Shown: positions 7,043 to 7,430 of the stretch, piece after piece | Layout: each line of letters opens with the position of its first letter | Position numbering within the stretch: position 1 is the stretch's first letter | From: Fidelibacterota bacterium | Lineage (GTDB): Bacteria; Marinisomatota; Marinisomatia; Marinisomatales; TCS55 | DNA length: 7,430 nucleotides | Assembly (NCBI GenBank): GCA_002725545.1 | Contig: PBPW01000104.1 | Location: 32,094-39,523 of the forward strand | Direction: 5' to 3' | Made by a program: the position numbers and the translations under genes | The notes under the pieces: model-generated | Told to the model about the DNA's origin: nothing | Database searches by the model: none | The model's input: only the letters and a program-made list of their open reading frames with translations

Positions 7043-7173
7043 TGGCAAGACTCGCAGATCTCATACCCGTCGATCGAGCACTCGATAGGAGTGTCGTCAT
7101 CGAACGGATCTAACTCGGGTCGTTCCCCCATCATTTCGGTAGGGGTTTCCGTCATTTCCTGCGTGTCTGTCAT
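7039..7173 (-). CDS. Very acidic 44-residue protein with three cysteines
   Basis: This short frame runs from ATG 7171-7173 to TGA 7039-7041. Its ATG overlaps the upstream TGA as ATGA, its TGA overlaps the downstream GTG as GTGA, and AGGTGAG with a 7-base spacer precedes it, so it is very likely translated. The product starts MTDTQEMTETPTEMM. It has 14 Asp/Glu residues against one Arg, with the cluster DPFDDD at 22-27. The C-terminus carries Cys32, Cys40 and Cys43 (C-x7-C-x2-C, ending CESCQ), reminiscent of half a zinc ribbon but with only three cysteines. Function is unknown; a metal-bound adaptor, a DNA-mimic-like acidic protein or a small structural accessory are all possible. The end of one gene and the start of the next both depend on it. 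Confidence 0.75.
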   Translation of the reverse strand: MTDTQEMTETPTEMMGERPELDPFDDDTPIECSIDGYEICESCQ

Positions 7174-7430
7174 CCACTCACCTGTGTTCCAAGCATTCCG
7201 CCCTCACCTGCGGGCATTCCCAAACGTGCTAAAAGCTCGGCTCCCCCCGGTGGAGCTGGCGGAACAGCTCCGCCGCCCTCTCCGGGAGGAGGAGCACCAG
7301 CCGGAAGTCCCGGATCCATTGGGGCTCCAAGCCCCGTTGGCACCTGCGCTTCCAACATCTCTTGTTCTGGTTTAACGATGTACTCCTCAAACAAGTCGAA
7401 CAGGTCGTCGCCCTTCTCACGGGCACGAGC
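7170..7430 (-). CDS. C-terminal 86 residues of a phage protein, possibly portal (runs in from right edge)
   Basis: The frame is open at the right edge and ends at TGA 7170-7172. The visible part begins with a charged helix (ARAREKGDDLFDLFEEYIVK, then PEQEMLEAQV) and ends in a Pro/Gly-rich tail (GAPPPGEGGGAVPPAPPGG, then AELLARLGMPAGEGGMLG). A helix followed by a disordered Pro/Gly tail is common at the C-terminus of phage portal proteins, and the gene sits upstream of small structural-cluster genes, where a portal would be expected. No portal core is visible, so this is only a guess. It overlaps the 44-residue gene by 4 bases (ATGA). A TTG at 7392-7394 is not a credible start because the frame continues through it in a helix. 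Confidence 0.8.
   Translation of the reverse strand, partial: ARAREKGDDLFDLFEEYIVKPEQEMLEAQVPTGLGAPMDPGLPAGAPPPGEGGGAVPPAPPGGAELLARLGMPAGEGGMLGTQVSG
7177..7183 (-). promoter_or_regulatory. Strong ribosome binding site of the 44-residue gene
   Basis: The minus strand reads AGGTGAG, with AGG 7 bases before ATG 7171-7173. It is one of the best Shine-Dalgarno matches in the window and supports translation of this very short gene. Confidence 0.75.

Noticed and set aside
7043..7048. TTG start at 7046-7048 for the 65-residue gene
   Set aside because: It has no well-spaced ribosome site, whereas GTG 7040-7042 forms a standard GTGA overlap with the preceding stop.
6914..7375. Plus-strand open frame of 153 codons
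   Set aside because: It lies antisense to the right-edge protein and the 44- and 65-residue genes, whose starts and stops interlock with ribosome sites. Its composition follows the reverse complement of Pro/Gly-rich coding sequence.
1..7430. Internal promoters, terminators, tRNAs, CRISPR arrays, insertion sequences
   Set aside because: There is no intergenic space longer than 5 bases, no spaced repeat arrays, no hairpin followed by a T-run between genes and no terminal inverted repeats that I could see.

Overview
The window looks like part of the virion-structure module of a tailed bacteriophage or prophage (Caudoviricetes-like). All credible genes lie on the minus strand, are packed end to end, and are read from right to left. 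I see no host metabolic, tRNA, rRNA, CRISPR or transposase genes. G+C is about one half by eye. The host cannot be named from this sequence; a marine or other environmental phage is a reasonable guess only.

In transcription order (right to left) the layout is as follows. (1) The Pro/Gly-rich C-terminal end of a gene entering from the right edge, possibly a portal protein. (2) A 44-residue, very acidic protein with three cysteines. (3) A 65-residue basic N-terminal/acidic C-terminal protein of a type often seen in phage structural clusters. (4) A 144-residue Pro/Gln/Met/Gly-rich protein with a helical C-terminus. (5) A giant 1610-residue multidomain protein covering two thirds of the window. 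(6) The first 527 residues of another large protein that runs off the left edge. Consecutive genes overlap by 4 bases (ATGA, GTGA, ATGA) or 8 bases, or are 5 bases apart. There is no room for internal promoters or terminators, so this is almost certainly one translationally coupled transcript.

The centrepiece is the 1610-residue protein. It joins an N-terminal low-complexity and hydrophobic section, a ParB/sulfiredoxin-like fold, a helical module resembling one found in other phage proteins (DUF7178-like, from memory), a long unrecognised section, a His/Glu-rich module with HDFFGH and ETAGQN motifs, and a beta-rich tail. This architecture fits the idea of a 'polyvalent' protein: a very large phage protein carrying several effector domains, probably packaged and delivered with the DNA. 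The following large gene may be a partner internal or ejected virion protein. These roles are inferences; no domain could be checked against a database.
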